Origin: Bacteroidales bacterium
Lineage (GTDB): Bacteria > Bacteroidota > Bacteroidia > Bacteroidales > Bacteroidaceae
Assembly: GCA_004556745.1 (NCBI GenBank)
Contig: SFFY01000021.1
Span: 1-35,589, forward strand
DNA length: 35,589 nt
Direction of reading: 5' to 3'
A program made the translations under genes and the position numbers. This document shows positions 20,611-28,936 of this stretch, piece by piece. The first letter of the stretch is position 1. Every line of letters begins with the position of its first letter. The notes beneath the pieces are model-generated. The model had not been told where the DNA came from. It searched no databases and saw nothing but the letters and a program-made list of their open reading frames with translations.

Positions 20611-22427
20611 AGAGAGACCGCCTTCGCCACTGCGGTGCGGCTTGAGAAGTTGAGCCTTGATGTTGTCAGCTCGCGGAGCTGGTCCTTGATAATCTTCGCG
20701 GTCATGTCTGAATCCGTCTTGATCTCGTTGTTGACAGTTATTCGGTTGTTCGTGACAGGCTTCATGTTCTTGAACTGGGACATCATCTTGTCCATGTCGA
20801 GACCACCCGGGGCCGATTTTGAAATTTTGTCGGTTGTCCAGATGTCATAATACGAGCCGCTCATGTCGTAACCCATGTATTTCGCACGATCAAAAACTTC
20901 CTTGTACCTTTCATCCGAGATTTCGCCCGCCCTGTACCGTCTGTATGAACCTATGACGCCTTGGCGGACGTTTCCGTCCTCCTTGATTTTCCTGCGGGTC
21001 TCCTTCGCCTTGGAGGCCTCCTTGTATGCCTCCCACAATGTTGTACCGATAAGCGCGATTTCTCCGATAAGGAGCCCCCACGCACTGGAAGTGGCCAGCT
21101 TCATTATTCCGCCACCCAGACCGCCGAGCGAACCAAGCAGGCCCGACGCGGCACCTCCAGCGCCCTGCACCCCTATGGCGGCGCTTGCTACCTTCGCCGC
21201 CACGGCTAACGATCCGAACGATGCCGGGAACTCGCTAATGATTTCAAGCAAGCCAACGGATTTCTCCGCTATAGCGGCTATCGTGTCAGCGTTGTCTGCG
21301 AAAATCTGCACGAAACGTTCAACCACGTTCCCGAAGCTCTCGAACATACGCCCGATTGTCGGCATGTTGCGCATGATGGAGGACGCGACCCTGGCGAACA
21401 CCGGCTGAAGTCTACGGCCCACTTCTTCACGCAAGTCGCCCATGGCGTTCTGCGTCTGGATAATCTTCCCCTCGTCGGTATTAGCCAGGTCCTGGGCCAT
21501 GCCCTTTACCGGGGCTAGAACCTTTTCGAGGGCAGCTATTTCCATGTCCTCGGTAATCTTCTCTCCCTTGCGCCTGAGTTCTGCGAGCTGCTCGATTGCG
21601 GTAATGTCGAAGCCCTGCGCCTTGAGCGTCACGGCACGCCCCGAAAGAGCCTGCATGAGCTGCTGCGAAAATCCGCGCATCTGGTCTGCGCTCACGGCAC
21701 CGCCGCCGGTACTCTTTGCGGCATAGTCGGCCACCAGTTCCATCATGCGCTTGGAGTTGTCAACACCCCTTATCTTGTTCTGCCAGCCACCGGCAGCGGT
21801 GAGCATAGCCTCGTCTCCGTAGATGGTGCGCCGCTGGATGTCGCTCGCGTAGTCCTTCAGCTCTTGCACCCTGTCTGCGGTCCCGTTCTGCCTCATGCCG
21901 AACTCCAGCATCTTTTCGGCCCTGTTCTGCGTATTGAACAGGTCTATTGAACCCTGCGAAAACGCCTTCAGCGGCTGGTAGACCATCTGCGCCATCTGTA
22001 TGAGTCCGGGAGTGACGGCGGCAAGTCCTCCAAGTCTACCTAAAGGCAACGCTGCGGCTCCTGCACCCGTCGCCACGGCGGAGGTAGCACCGGAAACTGA
22101 CGAAACCGCGCGGACCGTGTTCGCACGCGATAGCTTCAGCGAGAACAGTTCAAGGCCACGCCTTGCAGAATCCAGAGCCACGGCAAAGGCGTTGGTACTC
22201 CTTGCCGCGTGACGCTGCTCGCGCACGAACGATGAAAGACCTCCGGGGGCTACGGCAGCCTGTGGATTTTTCAAGAAGTTGATATTGGATATGATGCGGG
22301 ATGCGGATGCGTCCGCCTTGAAGCGAATCTGTATGTTACCCGCCCTCTTCTCTATTTCTGAAAGTGAACGTTTCAGTTCGGAATCGTCAACCTTGAACTT
22401 GATCGACTGAACAAACTCTTCCGCCAT
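20607..22427 (-). CDS. Tail tape measure protein
   Basis: 606 aa. Charged N-terminus with 'KVDDSELKRSLSEIEKRAGN', long helical centre with 'FGMRQNGTADRVQELKDYAS', and a hydrophobic Gly/Ala-rich region at about 400-470 ('SGLLGSLGGLGGGIMKLATS'), as in tape measures that enter the membrane. By the usual 0.15 nm per residue rule a tail of about 90 nm is expected. Placed directly after the tail chaperones. Confidence 0.92.
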   Translation of the reverse strand: MAEEFVQSIKFKVDDSELKRSLSEIEKRAGNIQIRFKADASASRIISNINFLKNPQAAVAPGGLSSFVREQRHAARSTNAFAVALDSARRGLELFSLKLSRANTVRAVSSVSGATSAVATGAGAAALPLGRLGGLAAVTPGLIQMAQMVYQPLKAFSQGSIDLFNTQNRAEKMLEFGMRQNGTADRVQELKDYASDIQRRTIYGDEAMLTAAGGWQNKIRGVDNSKRMMELVADYAAKSTGGGAVSADQMRGFSQQLMQALSGRAVTLKAQGFDITAIEQLAELRRKGEKITEDMEIAALEKVLAPVKGMAQDLANTDEGKIIQTQNAMGDLREEVGRRLQPVFARVASSIMRNMPTIGRMFESFGNVVERFVQIFADNADTIAAIAEKSVGLLEIISEFPASFGSLAVAAKVASAAIGVQGAGGAASGLLGSLGGLGGGIMKLATSSAWGLLIGEIALIGTTLWEAYKEASKAKETRRKIKEDGNVRQGVIGSYRRYRAGEISDERYKEVFDRAKYMGYDMSGSYYDIWTTDKISKSAPGGLDMDKMMSQFKNMKPVTNNRITVNNEIKTDSDMTAKIIKDQLRELTTSRLNFSSRTAVAKAVSL

Positions 22428-22429
22428 TG

Positions 22430-22738
22430 TTATTCCCTTTCTCTTTCGGTTTTGAGTTCAAAGAACTTGCGCCACGCGCTTCCGTAATCATCGACCATCT
22501 GCAGGTAGGCGGCAAAGCTGTTCATTCGCTCCCAAGTCCATTCCTTCTCGATATCCTCGAGCGGAACGTGCGCGCTCCTGACAATACGCCATATTACGGC
22601 GTACTCGTCGGCACCGCCACGGAGCGTCCCTACTTTACCGAGCCGTTCGCAGTCGGAGTCGTCTTCGTCTGAGAATCCCCGGACGTAGGCGTTCCCGTAG
22701 TTCCGTTCCCATTCGGCCCCGTCGCCGGAGCCAGCTCG
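22430..22738 (-). CDS. Tail assembly chaperone, -1 frameshift extension (GT-like)
   Basis: This frame lies -1 to the upstream chaperone gene and has no good start of its own. Slippage at CCCTTTC (22744 to 22738) would join the first 123 residues of the chaperone to 102 residues read here, giving about 225 aa. The T part contains 'KEWTWERMNSFAAYLQMVDD'. By analogy with lambda G/GT and P2 E/E', the fusion would bind tape measure and tube proteins during tail assembly. Confidence 0.75.
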   Translation of the reverse strand, partial: RAGSGDGAEWERNYGNAYVRGFSDEDDSDCERLGKVGTLRGGADEYAVIWRIVRSAHVPLEDIEKEWTWERMNSFAAYLQMVDDYGSAWRKFFELKTERERE

Positions 22739-23106
22739 AAAGGGAGCATCTTCTCGCGGTCCCAAACCTCGAAAAGCAGGCTGTACATACCGCCGAGGCG
22801 ACCGTCGAAATGGGCGGCTATCGCGTCCATGTCCGACAAGGATACGTTCTTCTTCCCTGGAGTAACCACCGTGACGTTTTTCAGAGTTGTCTCCACGAGA
22901 AGCCGGAACTCGTCATCGCCGTAGCCCTCGAATGCGGCTGCAATGGCCGCAAAGCTGGAAGCCCCGTCAACGCCCCCCTTAGGGAGTGCGTTCACCATGT
23001 TGCCGACGGCTCCGTTCACCTTGCGGTAGAGGTTGATGGCCTCGAATCCGGTGTGCGGGATTAGCTGGTATTTTTCGTTTTCGAGTTCAAAGCTTACCGG
23101 GTTCAT
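22630..23106 (-). CDS. Tail assembly chaperone (G-like)
   Basis: 158 aa. Folded N-terminal 120 residues ('KYQLIPHTGFEAINLYRKVN', 'GKKNVSLSDMDAIAAHFDGR') typical of tail chaperones, then a low-complexity Gly/Thr/Pro tail after the slippery site, as expected for a G-type product whose tail only serves as coding space for the overlapping frame. Overlap with the second frame spans at least 109 nt. Confidence 0.8.
   Translation of the reverse strand: MNPVSFELENEKYQLIPHTGFEAINLYRKVNGAVGNMVNALPKGGVDGASSFAAIAAAFEGYGDDEFRLLVETTLKNVTVVTPGKKNVSLSDMDAIAAHFDGRLGGMYSLLFEVWDREKMLPFELAPATGPNGNGTTGTPTSGDSQTKTTPTANGSVK
22738..22744 (-). promoter_or_regulatory. Slippery heptamer C CCT TTC for -1 frameshift
   Basis: In the zero frame, codons CCT (Pro122) TTC (Phe123) are preceded by C, giving an X XXY YYZ heptamer. 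Slipping -1 gives CCC TTT, so pairing is kept at both sites. It lies in the overlap of the two chaperone frames, just before the low-complexity tail. Confidence 0.75.
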
Positions 23107-23112
23107 GTGTTA

Positions 23113-23526
23113 CTATGCCCCCTCGAATGCGGCCTCGGCCTTGACCTGGAGAACGATGTTTCGCGGCTGGGCCTGGCGACCCTTAACCGCATCGCCCATG
23201 CTCTGCACCCAGGCGACACCCATGAGCACGTACGCCCCGTTCAAGTCGGTAATGGCGAACGGATACGGTCCAACGCCTGTACGTTCGTCCGCCTGGCGCA
23301 TCGTCTCGATTGCGTTGAGCTGCGGACTGGTCTGCATCATCGGGAGATTCACCGTGTAGAGGTTGCGCACCATGCGGGAGCGTTCCACGGCACCGTTGGA
23401 GCCTTCCACCACTTCGAATTCCGGGCCTTCCTTGGTGACGGTCGGGTCACCGTTGAAGTCGGTCAGGGCGACGCCGTTGAGCGATATGTTGACCTTGGTG
23501 TGGTCGTAAGTTCTGAACATCGACAT
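23113..23526 (-). CDS. Tail tube protein
   Basis: 137 aa, beginning 'MSMFRTYDHTKVNISLNGVA' with 'DPTVTKEGPEFEVVEGSNGA' and 'VERSRMVRNLYTVNLPMMQT', the pattern of DUF3277-type tubes of contractile phages. Immediately follows the sheath and precedes the chaperones, as usual. Confidence 0.85.
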   Translation of the reverse strand: MSMFRTYDHTKVNISLNGVALTDFNGDPTVTKEGPEFEVVEGSNGAVERSRMVRNLYTVNLPMMQTSPQLNAIETMRQADERTGVGPYPFAITDLNGAYVLMGVAWVQSMGDAVKGRQAQPRNIVLQVKAEAAFEGA

Positions 23527-23536
23527 AGAATCCTCC

Positions 23537-24598
23537 TTAGAGAGTTACCTGCAGGTCAACCTGCACGACGGTGTGGATGGAGTTCATGCGGGCGTAACGG
23601 CCCTTTATAAGCGGCAGGTTTCGCTTGCGCACGTCCTCGGCGTAGTTCTCGACGAGGTAGCTGTAGGGCTTGTAGTCCACGCTCGCGGAATCAGCCATCA
23701 CGTACTGATGGTCGGTGTCCTGCGCCACGGTAAGCACGTTCAGGACGCTTGCCGCCACGGCACCGATACCGGCATCGTCGTAATTCACGCCGTTGCCGTC
23801 GTTGCCCTCGCCGAGCAGCCTGTAGATGCGGCTCTGCACGTTGAAGCGGATCCAGTCATCCTTGATGATTTGGTCTATAAACTTTTCGTTGCTGGAAGTG
23901 GTTCCCATGAACAGGCGGGACTCGCCGGATACCTTCACGTAGATGTTCAGTCCGCGGTCGATGGCCTCGTTGTATTCTGCGACGCTGTAGGAATCCGGTG
24001 TCACGCCCTTGCACTTCTTGTGGGCGAAGGTTCCACGGGCGGAATCGCTTGCGCAACGGAGAGCAACGATTCCAACCGGCAAAAATTCGTAAACAGTTTG
24101 TGCACCGACTGTGGTCTTTTCCTTGTGCACGTAGACGGCAACGCGGTCATAACCGGCATCGGAACGGCCTTCTGTCCCGGCCATGGAGTCAACGTTCGGA
24201 ACCTGGATATGGACCATCTTCTTCACGTCTGCAGCCCATTCGTGCCATGCCTTGATGCTTGCAAGCGAGAGTGCCTGCGCATCGTCGGTAGCCACCACGA
24301 CGTGGTAGAAGTTTAAATTATAGGAAGCCGCCTGCACTGCGGAGAGCGCATCGGAACCCGCAGGGATGCCCACGACTCGGGAAGGATGTGAATCCTGCGC
24401 GAAGAACGCCTTCATCATCTGGTAGAGTTCGGAATCCTCGCCGTAAGCCGTCTTGGCTGCGTCAAGCGAAGAAACCTCGGCGGCATCCTTGCCTTCAGCC
24501 TTGCCGACCAGGGCCACCGTGTTCACGTCCACCGTGGTGACGCTCGTAATGGCATCCTGGATTGATATCTTGACAATCTGGTCGATAATCTGCGCCAT
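23537..24598 (-). CDS. Tail sheath protein (DUF3383-like)
   Basis: 353 aa. 'ALVGKAEGKDAAEVSSLDAA' with KTAYGEDSELYQMMKAFFAQ, 'YNLNFYHVVVATDDAQALSL' and the C-terminal 'RNLPLIKGRYARMNSIHTVV' fit DUF3383 sheath proteins. It shows directly that the tail is contractile. A good AGGAG site lies upstream of ATG 24598. Confidence 0.88.
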   Translation of the reverse strand: MAQIIDQIVKISIQDAITSVTTVDVNTVALVGKAEGKDAAEVSSLDAAKTAYGEDSELYQMMKAFFAQDSHPSRVVGIPAGSDALSAVQAASYNLNFYHVVVATDDAQALSLASIKAWHEWAADVKKMVHIQVPNVDSMAGTEGRSDAGYDRVAVYVHKEKTTVGAQTVYEFLPVGIVALRCASDSARGTFAHKKCKGVTPDSYSVAEYNEAIDRGLNIYVKVSGESRLFMGTTSSNEKFIDQIIKDDWIRFNVQSRIYRLLGEGNDGNGVNYDDAGIGAVAASVLNVLTVAQDTDHQYVMADSASVDYKPYSYLVENYAEDVRKRNLPLIKGRYARMNSIHTVVQVDLQVTL

Positions 24599-24618
24599 TG
24601 TCTATTCTCCTGTATAAG

Positions 24619-25098
24619 TTAAACCTCAAGTTCCACCGGATCCACCGTCTCGATTCTAGGCACATCCTCTATAATCTCGTCCGCGAAGTTCACTCGCATC
24701 GTGAATCTCCACTGCATTACGACAAACTCTCCGTCGAACGTATCTACGGGTATGATGCTACTAAAGTCCCATACGGTAAATCCCGCTTCCTTGCCTGCCT
24801 TGTCGATGAAATCCTTCCGCTGGACCAGGTTACGCACCATGCGCAACGCCTCTCCGTCGCCTTCCACTTCCGTAAAGGCCACCGTTGCCAACTGCTGGAA
24901 AGCGAACTTGGCTTTCTCCCCAGGTGGCGGCTGCATTTCGGAGCCGTGCTGCTCCACATCCTCGACCCTTACGGCAACGTACTTTCCAACAGGCGCAGGG
25001 TCGTTCGTCGGAGACTGGATGAACTGACAGTCCAAAAGCTCGTGCTCGTTGAAGTAGCGGCAGATTTCCGCTTTGATTGTCTCGGTAGCGGAACTCAT
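24619..25098 (-). CDS. Neck/tail terminator protein
   Basis: 159 aa from ATG 25098, which overlaps the upstream stop. Contains 'CQFIQSPTNDPAPVGKYVAV' and 'DTFDGEFVVMQWRFTMRVNF', like the LIC_12616-type neck or tail terminator family. Sits between head-closure gene and sheath, as expected for the ring that caps the tail tube. Confidence 0.7.
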   Translation of the reverse strand: MSSATETIKAEICRYFNEHELLDCQFIQSPTNDPAPVGKYVAVRVEDVEQHGSEMQPPPGEKAKFAFQQLATVAFTEVEGDGEALRMVRNLVQRKDFIDKAGKEAGFTVWDFSSIIPVDTFDGEFVVMQWRFTMRVNFADEIIEDVPRIETVDPVELEV

Positions 25099-25469
25099 GC
25101 GGACTCCTTCAAGGCTTCGGGCACCTGCGACTGGGGTACCAGGCACGCGATGTACTTCCAGTGGTCTATAAGACCGTTCATATTCGGCAATTCGTCCACA
25201 AGCTCGTAGAGATAGCAGCCGCAGCGCACGTATCCAAGGGCTGTCCCGTCCTCTGAACGGAAGTCTAGCCGCTCGGTGCTGTACACCTTCACAGTACCAG
25301 TGTTCCTGCTGGCGGCCACCGCAGGGACTGTCTCCTTGCCGTTCAGCGGCTGCACCGTACCGCGCACGGAGCGGGTCGATACCTCGCCCGCCACGGCGCG
25401 TCCGTATGAGTCGAAACCAGACTTTCCGATCCGCACGAAATCAAAAGCACGATTGAACAGCGTCGCCAC
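25095..25469 (-). CDS. Head-closure/neck protein, 124 aa
   Basis: Beta-rich, with 'FDSYGRAVAGEVSTRSVRGT' and VQPLNGKE, a pattern of neck proteins in which a short tail-joining barrel begins. Overlaps the DUF4054 gene by 29 nt and the terminator gene by 4. Assigned mostly by place in the head-neck-tail order. Confidence 0.6.
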   Translation of the reverse strand: MATLFNRAFDFVRIGKSGFDSYGRAVAGEVSTRSVRGTVQPLNGKETVPAVAASRNTGTVKVYSTERLDFRSEDGTALGYVRCGCYLYELVDELPNMNGLIDHWKYIACLVPQSQVPEALKESA

Positions 25470-25848
25470 CGTCTAGCCCCCTGCAGCACACGCCACCAGT
25501 CACACCCGGGCGCGGTGAATACTGCTCCATAAGTTCAAGGTATTCCTGTCCGTACACGGAATTGCCAAGGTCTCCGTTACCCGAAGAGCCGCCTGCGCCG
25601 TAGCCTATCGAGAGGTCCCCCTCCCGCTTGCTGGTCACTGGACCCGAGACACCTTCCGCAGCCATGCCCTGCAAGAACGACTTGTGCATCACCATCAGAG
25701 ACAGGGCGTACACGTAGGCCTTGCCGAAGTAGCAGCGGCTCACACGCAATTCAGCTCCCTTGATAAGCGCTTCTAGGCGATTGCTTTCGGCAACAGCCTC
25801 GGTGAGGTAGCTAAGCAGCTCGGTTCGTTCTTCGGGTGTAAGCGACAC
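25441..25848 (-). CDS. DUF4054-like head completion (adaptor) protein
   Basis: 135 aa. Helical N-terminus then 'GDLSIGYGAGGSSGNGDLGN' and SVYGQEYLELMEQYSP, the usual end motif of DUF4054 (S..GYG......T.YGq.yL.L). The last residues cover the start of the next gene. It would sit on the portal as the first connector ring. Confidence 0.8.
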   Translation of the reverse strand: MSLTPEERTELLSYLTEAVAESNRLEALIKGAELRVSRCYFGKAYVYALSLMVMHKSFLQGMAAEGVSGPVTSKREGDLSIGYGAGGSSGNGDLGNSVYGQEYLELMEQYSPRPGVTGGVCCRGLDGGDAVQSCF

Positions 25849-25851
25849 GGG

Positions 25852-26193
25852 CTATTCCTCCGCTTCCTTTTCGGCCTTAGCCTTATCGGCGGCTTCCCTT
25901 GCCGCCTTGTCGATTGCATCGAGCTGGCCCTTGCGTTTCTTCGCGGCCTTCTTGACGGACTCGTCATTCGGGGATTCGTTCTCGATATCGTTCACGGCCT
26001 TCTGCGTGTTGGCCTTCTGCACGGCCTTAACCGCGTCGTCAGTCTCCTCGATGCAGCCGTCTTCCATGAGGGCCGCAAGCTGCGGGAACTTACTCGCGTC
26101 GATTTCATCAACGGCGTTAGAGCCGGGGAGAAGCATGGTCCCGCCGAACACGAATGCACGGGCGGTGTTGTTGATGTAGATTTTCTTTGCCAT
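25852..26193 (-). CDS. Small structural-operon protein, 113 aa
   Basis: 'MAKKIYINNTARAFVFGGTM' with LLPGSNAV and 'FPQLAALMEDGCIEETDD' look like the short beta-rich proteins found after the major capsid gene (head fibre or connector related), followed by a 60-residue Lys/Ala/Glu-rich helix. No function established. Confidence 0.65.
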   Translation of the reverse strand: MAKKIYINNTARAFVFGGTMLLPGSNAVDEIDASKFPQLAALMEDGCIEETDDAVKAVQKANTQKAVNDIENESPNDESVKKAAKKRKGQLDAIDKAAREAADKAKAEKEAEE

Positions 26194-26203
26194 ATAAATT
26201 CCT

Positions 26204-26319
26204 TTACCGGGTGGATGTCAAAAAGTCAATAATAACGGGGATCACAAAGCAAGATGGCAAACCGCCGGGAACACGGGGCCACAGTGCAATCAAGCCATAG
26301 GCCCCGCGCAACCCGGTAA
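26204..26319 (-). promoter_or_regulatory. Structured intergenic region after capsid gene
   Basis: TTACCGGGT (26204-26212) and ACCCGGTAA (26311-26319) enclose the 133-bp gap almost completely; inside, CGGGGCC (26274-26280) pairs with GGCCCCG (26300-26306). This is an outer 9-bp and inner 7-bp stem in the mRNA between capsid and the next gene. It may attenuate or process the transcript so that capsid is made in excess. Confidence 0.55.
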
Positions 26320-26326
26320 GGTAATG

Positions 26327-27223
26327 TTACACGCCGTCGGCGTACACGATGCCCTTCAGGTTCTTGATGACCGTGCCGCCGATGCGGGCGTAGCAGGGCA
26401 CCTTGTAATGTAGGGCGTGGGCCTGGGGTTCCTTCTGGCGGAACGGTTCCGGGAGCACGTAGGCGAGCACGCTCGGAGCCTTCTTGTAGGCCACGGCGCG
26501 TCCGGTGAGCTTGCGGGATTCGTTCCAGTTCACGATGCCCTGGGCGGCGAACAGCTTCTTGAGGTAGTCAAGGATGCTGGTGCCGTCGTACTGGGATACG
26601 CGGGTGGTGGCGATGTGGGCGAATGCCTCGTGCGGCAGGATGATGCTGTCAAGCACGATGGAGCCCTTGTTTAGGGCGTAGCCCGCATCGATGATTGCGT
26701 TAACGTCCGCCACGATTTCATCGAGGGTCTTGTCCTTCCACTTGGTGGAAGTTGTCCCGGCATTGCTTGTCACGCTGACGACGGTCACGTTCGCGTTGTT
26801 GAAGAGGCCGGTGATGCCCTGTTCGGTGTCACCAACAAGGAGCACTTCGTCAACCTTATCGTCAATCTTGCGGCGGGCGGTCTCCGCATCGTCTCGAGAT
26901 ACGTCGATGCCTGCGGTGAGCCACTGCTGGAGCTCGAACTCGGAGTAGGCGTAGGCGTCGGCGATGGTCTTGATGCCCACGGTTTCGAGCTTCATCAGGC
27001 GGGCGACCGGCGGAAGGTCGTCGGCGTAGTCGGCGATGAACTTAGCCATGCCCACTTCGGACACGGTCTTGTAGGCCCAGCTGGTGAGCCACGGGGAGAG
27101 TCCGCCCTGGGCAGGGATGAACTTGGTTGCGCCGAGGGCATCGCGTTCGAGGCCGTAGGTCTCGTTGGCGATCTTGCCGAATAGCGCGAGGATGAGAGCT
27201 TTCTGCTTGTCAGAGAAATTCAT
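26327..27223 (-). CDS. Major capsid protein (DUF2184-like)
   Basis: 298 aa. 'DDLPPVARLMKLETVGIKTI' and 'DAYAYSEFELQQWLTAGIDV' with 'DTEQGITGLFNNANVTVVSV' and the end 'RIGGTVIKNLKGIVYADG' fit the DUF2184/HK97-fold capsid group. Preceded by decoration and protease-scaffold genes as usual. Confidence 0.88.
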   Translation of the reverse strand: MNFSDKQKALILALFGKIANETYGLERDALGATKFIPAQGGLSPWLTSWAYKTVSEVGMAKFIADYADDLPPVARLMKLETVGIKTIADAYAYSEFELQQWLTAGIDVSRDDAETARRKIDDKVDEVLLVGDTEQGITGLFNNANVTVVSVTSNAGTTSTKWKDKTLDEIVADVNAIIDAGYALNKGSIVLDSIILPHEAFAHIATTRVSQYDGTSILDYLKKLFAAQGIVNWNESRKLTGRAVAYKKAPSVLAYVLPEPFRQKEPQAHALHYKVPCYARIGGTVIKNLKGIVYADGV

Positions 27224-27234
27224 GTTGTACCTCC

Positions 27235-27678
27235 TTAGGCGATTTCCATTTCGGCGATCTGGCCGTCTGCTGCGTTGGACTTGAACACGCCGCCAGCGAT
27301 GGCGGTAGCTCCGGCGGAAGTCGCGGTGATGGCGAAGTTGGTGTCGTTAACGTATGCCGCCTGTCCGGCCTTTACTTCGCCGAGGACGCGCACCCAGACG
27401 CGGCCCTTCTTCAGAACGTTCACCTGGTCGCCGACTTCGTAACCAGCAAAGCCGAGTCCGTCGAAGTTGGTGCGGCAGGCGATACCGATGAAGGAACCGC
27501 CTTCGGGCTTTTGGGACCAGATCTTACCCGGTTCGCCCTGCTTGGCGAACAGCGCGAAGCCGCCGCCCGCGTTCTTGGAATCCTGCATGAAGCCGGACTC
27601 GATGGAGTGGGGCACGTGCGGGAAAAGAAGTCCCGGAAGGCCCTTGGTTTCATTGAAATCTGCGTTGTCGATAGCCAT
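27235..27678 (-). CDS. Capsid decoration/cement protein
   Basis: 147 aa, beta- and Gly-rich. 'GLPGLLFPHVPHSIESGFMQ' and later 'YEVGDQVNVLKKGRVWVRVL' fit structural cement proteins encoded between protease and capsid. It would bind the outer shell and stabilise it. Good AGGAGG-like spacing; 11 nt before the capsid start. Confidence 0.75.
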   Translation of the reverse strand: MAIDNADFNETKGLPGLLFPHVPHSIESGFMQDSKNAGGGFALFAKQGEPGKIWSQKPEGGSFIGIACRTNFDGLGFAGYEVGDQVNVLKKGRVWVRVLGEVKAGQAAYVNDTNFAITATSAGATAIAGGVFKSNAADGQIAEMEIA

Positions 27679-27681
27679 AGA

Positions 27682-28224
27682 CTATTCCCCCTTCTTTTCG
27701 GACTTGCCCGTCATGGCATCAAGCATGGCCTGGTGCGCCTTTTCAGGGTCGAAGTCCTGGTTGTCAATTATATTCTTGAAGTCGGGAGCGAACGGGGAGC
27801 CGTCGTCCACGGGTTTCTTTTCGATTATGGAATCCAGATGGATGCAGGCGGAATCGAAGGCCACGCCAACGTATTCCACGCTCTTGTCCTTCAAATCCAT
27901 CTTGTCGCCGAAGGCCTTGGTAATGACAGTCTTCTTGATGTCGATGGCGGAATCTTCCGCCTTGACTTCGCAGCCGTACTTCTTCGCCGTATCGACGAGC
28001 TTGATTTTCTCGTCCACAAGTCGGGCGATTACGTTATCGTCCTTCGCGGATTCCTTGAGTGTCTTGACTTCGGCCTGTGCCGCGTCTCGTTCTGCCGTAA
28101 CCTTGTCGAGTTCGGACTTGTGGGCGGCGGCGGAATCGGCGAGCTGCTTTTCCAGCCCGGATATTTTCGCGGCCACAGCCTCGTCGCATTCGTATACGGC
28201 ACCGTCAATGATGATTTTCTTCAT
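27682..28224 (-). CDS. Probable internal-start scaffold protein
   Basis: Within the protease gene, in the same frame, ATG 28224 follows AAGGAC (28236 to 28231) by 6-7 nt and opens a 180-aa product 'MKKIIIDGAVYECDEAVAAK...' that begins exactly at the scaffold part. The same arrangement gives lambda C/Nu3. Production in vivo is inferred. Confidence 0.5.
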   Translation of the reverse strand: MKKIIIDGAVYECDEAVAAKISGLEKQLADSAAAHKSELDKVTAERDAAQAEVKTLKESAKDDNVIARLVDEKIKLVDTAKKYGCEVKAEDSAIDIKKTVITKAFGDKMDLKDKSVEYVGVAFDSACIHLDSIIEKKPVDDGSPFAPDFKNIIDNQDFDPEKAHQAMLDAMTGKSEKKGE

Positions 28225-28818
28225 TGCGCTGTCCTTTGCCGGGGTGTGCCCGGACTTGTTTGTTTTGATAATTTCAAAAGCGTCGCCCACGGCGATTTCC
28301 ACGGACTCGCCCGCCCTTCCCGCATAGACGAGCGCCAGGTGGTTGTAGCGGATGCCGTGCTGGATGTGGGTGTATTCCGTGCCCCTCCAGTTGTTCAGCG
28401 GGTCCGCGTTCACTTCCACGGACTGCACGTCGTAGCCCATGGACACGGCGGCAACCTCGCCCTTCTCGATGGCCTCGATGGCCTTAGGGTCGGTGATGGT
28501 GACTGTAATCCACAGGTCGATGCCGTCAAATTCGGCATCCGTCCCGGTGAACCCCACCTCGTACTTCTTCACGTTACCCGCATTGACCATATCCTTCGGG
28601 TGCTGCAAGGTGACTGGCTTGGAGTTCGCCGTGACGACGGATTCGGGCGCGCCAACCTCGGATTCGGGGCGCAGCACGCGCACGATCGTCTTTCCGTCCT
28701 CGCCTAGGTAGCGGAACACGCCCGCGCATGTAACGCGGATTCGCCCGGTGAGGTAGCCCTCCGGGGTCCTGCGCAACAGCTGCGGTTCGAAGATGCTTGA
28801 ATCTTGAAGAATTGCCAT
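27682..28818 (-). CDS. DUF2213 capsid maturation protease with scaffold tail
   Basis: 378 aa. Residues 1 to about 200 match DUF2213: 'RRTPEGYLTGRIRVTCAGVF', 'KPVTLQHPKDMVNAGNVKKY', 'YNHLALVYAGRAGESVEI'. The rest is a coiled-coil scaffold ('AVAAKISGLEKQLADSAAAH'). It would shape the prohead and then cleave scaffold. The ATG sits 8 nt after a minus-strand TATATT, so its mRNA may begin with almost no leader. Confidence 0.85.
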   Translation of the reverse strand: MAILQDSSIFEPQLLRRTPEGYLTGRIRVTCAGVFRYLGEDGKTIVRVLRPESEVGAPESVVTANSKPVTLQHPKDMVNAGNVKKYEVGFTGTDAEFDGIDLWITVTITDPKAIEAIEKGEVAAVSMGYDVQSVEVNADPLNNWRGTEYTHIQHGIRYNHLALVYAGRAGESVEIAVGDAFEIIKTNKSGHTPAKDSAMKKIIIDGAVYECDEAVAAKISGLEKQLADSAAAHKSELDKVTAERDAAQAEVKTLKESAKDDNVIARLVDEKIKLVDTAKKYGCEVKAEDSAIDIKKTVITKAFGDKMDLKDKSVEYVGVAFDSACIHLDSIIEKKPVDDGSPFAPDFKNIIDNQDFDPEKAHQAMLDAMTGKSEKKGE

Positions 28819-28826
28819 ATGTGCAT

Positions 28827-28890
28827 AATATAGGCACGTACGGACACGATGTTGTCAATCGCCTAAAACACGCTAAAAGACGCTTAAAAA
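28827..28890 (-). promoter_or_regulatory. Late promoter region, copy 2 (27-bp element plus -10)
   Basis: The 27-bp element 28864-28890 is the ungapped match of 17292-17318 and lies 46 bp from the protease ATG (47 bp in copy 1). TATATT (28832 to 28827, minus strand) is 31 nt further on. A TTGACA is present at 20 nt from that -10, too far for normal use. Probably promotes the protease-to-neck transcript with an activator. Confidence 0.55.
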
Positions 28891-28936
28891 GGACTAAAGA
28901 GGAAGCCGACAAGACCATTTTCCATATAATTGCTTG

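Noticed and set aside
27511..28707. A 398-codon plus-strand frame opposite the protease and decoration genes.
   Set aside because: Shadow of the coding strand; the minus-strand proteins match known head families and have ribosome sites.
28827..28858. Standard TTGACA/TATATT promoter on the minus strand ahead of the protease gene.
   Set aside because: The spacer is 20 bp, too long for normal use; the shared 27-bp element is a better explanation.
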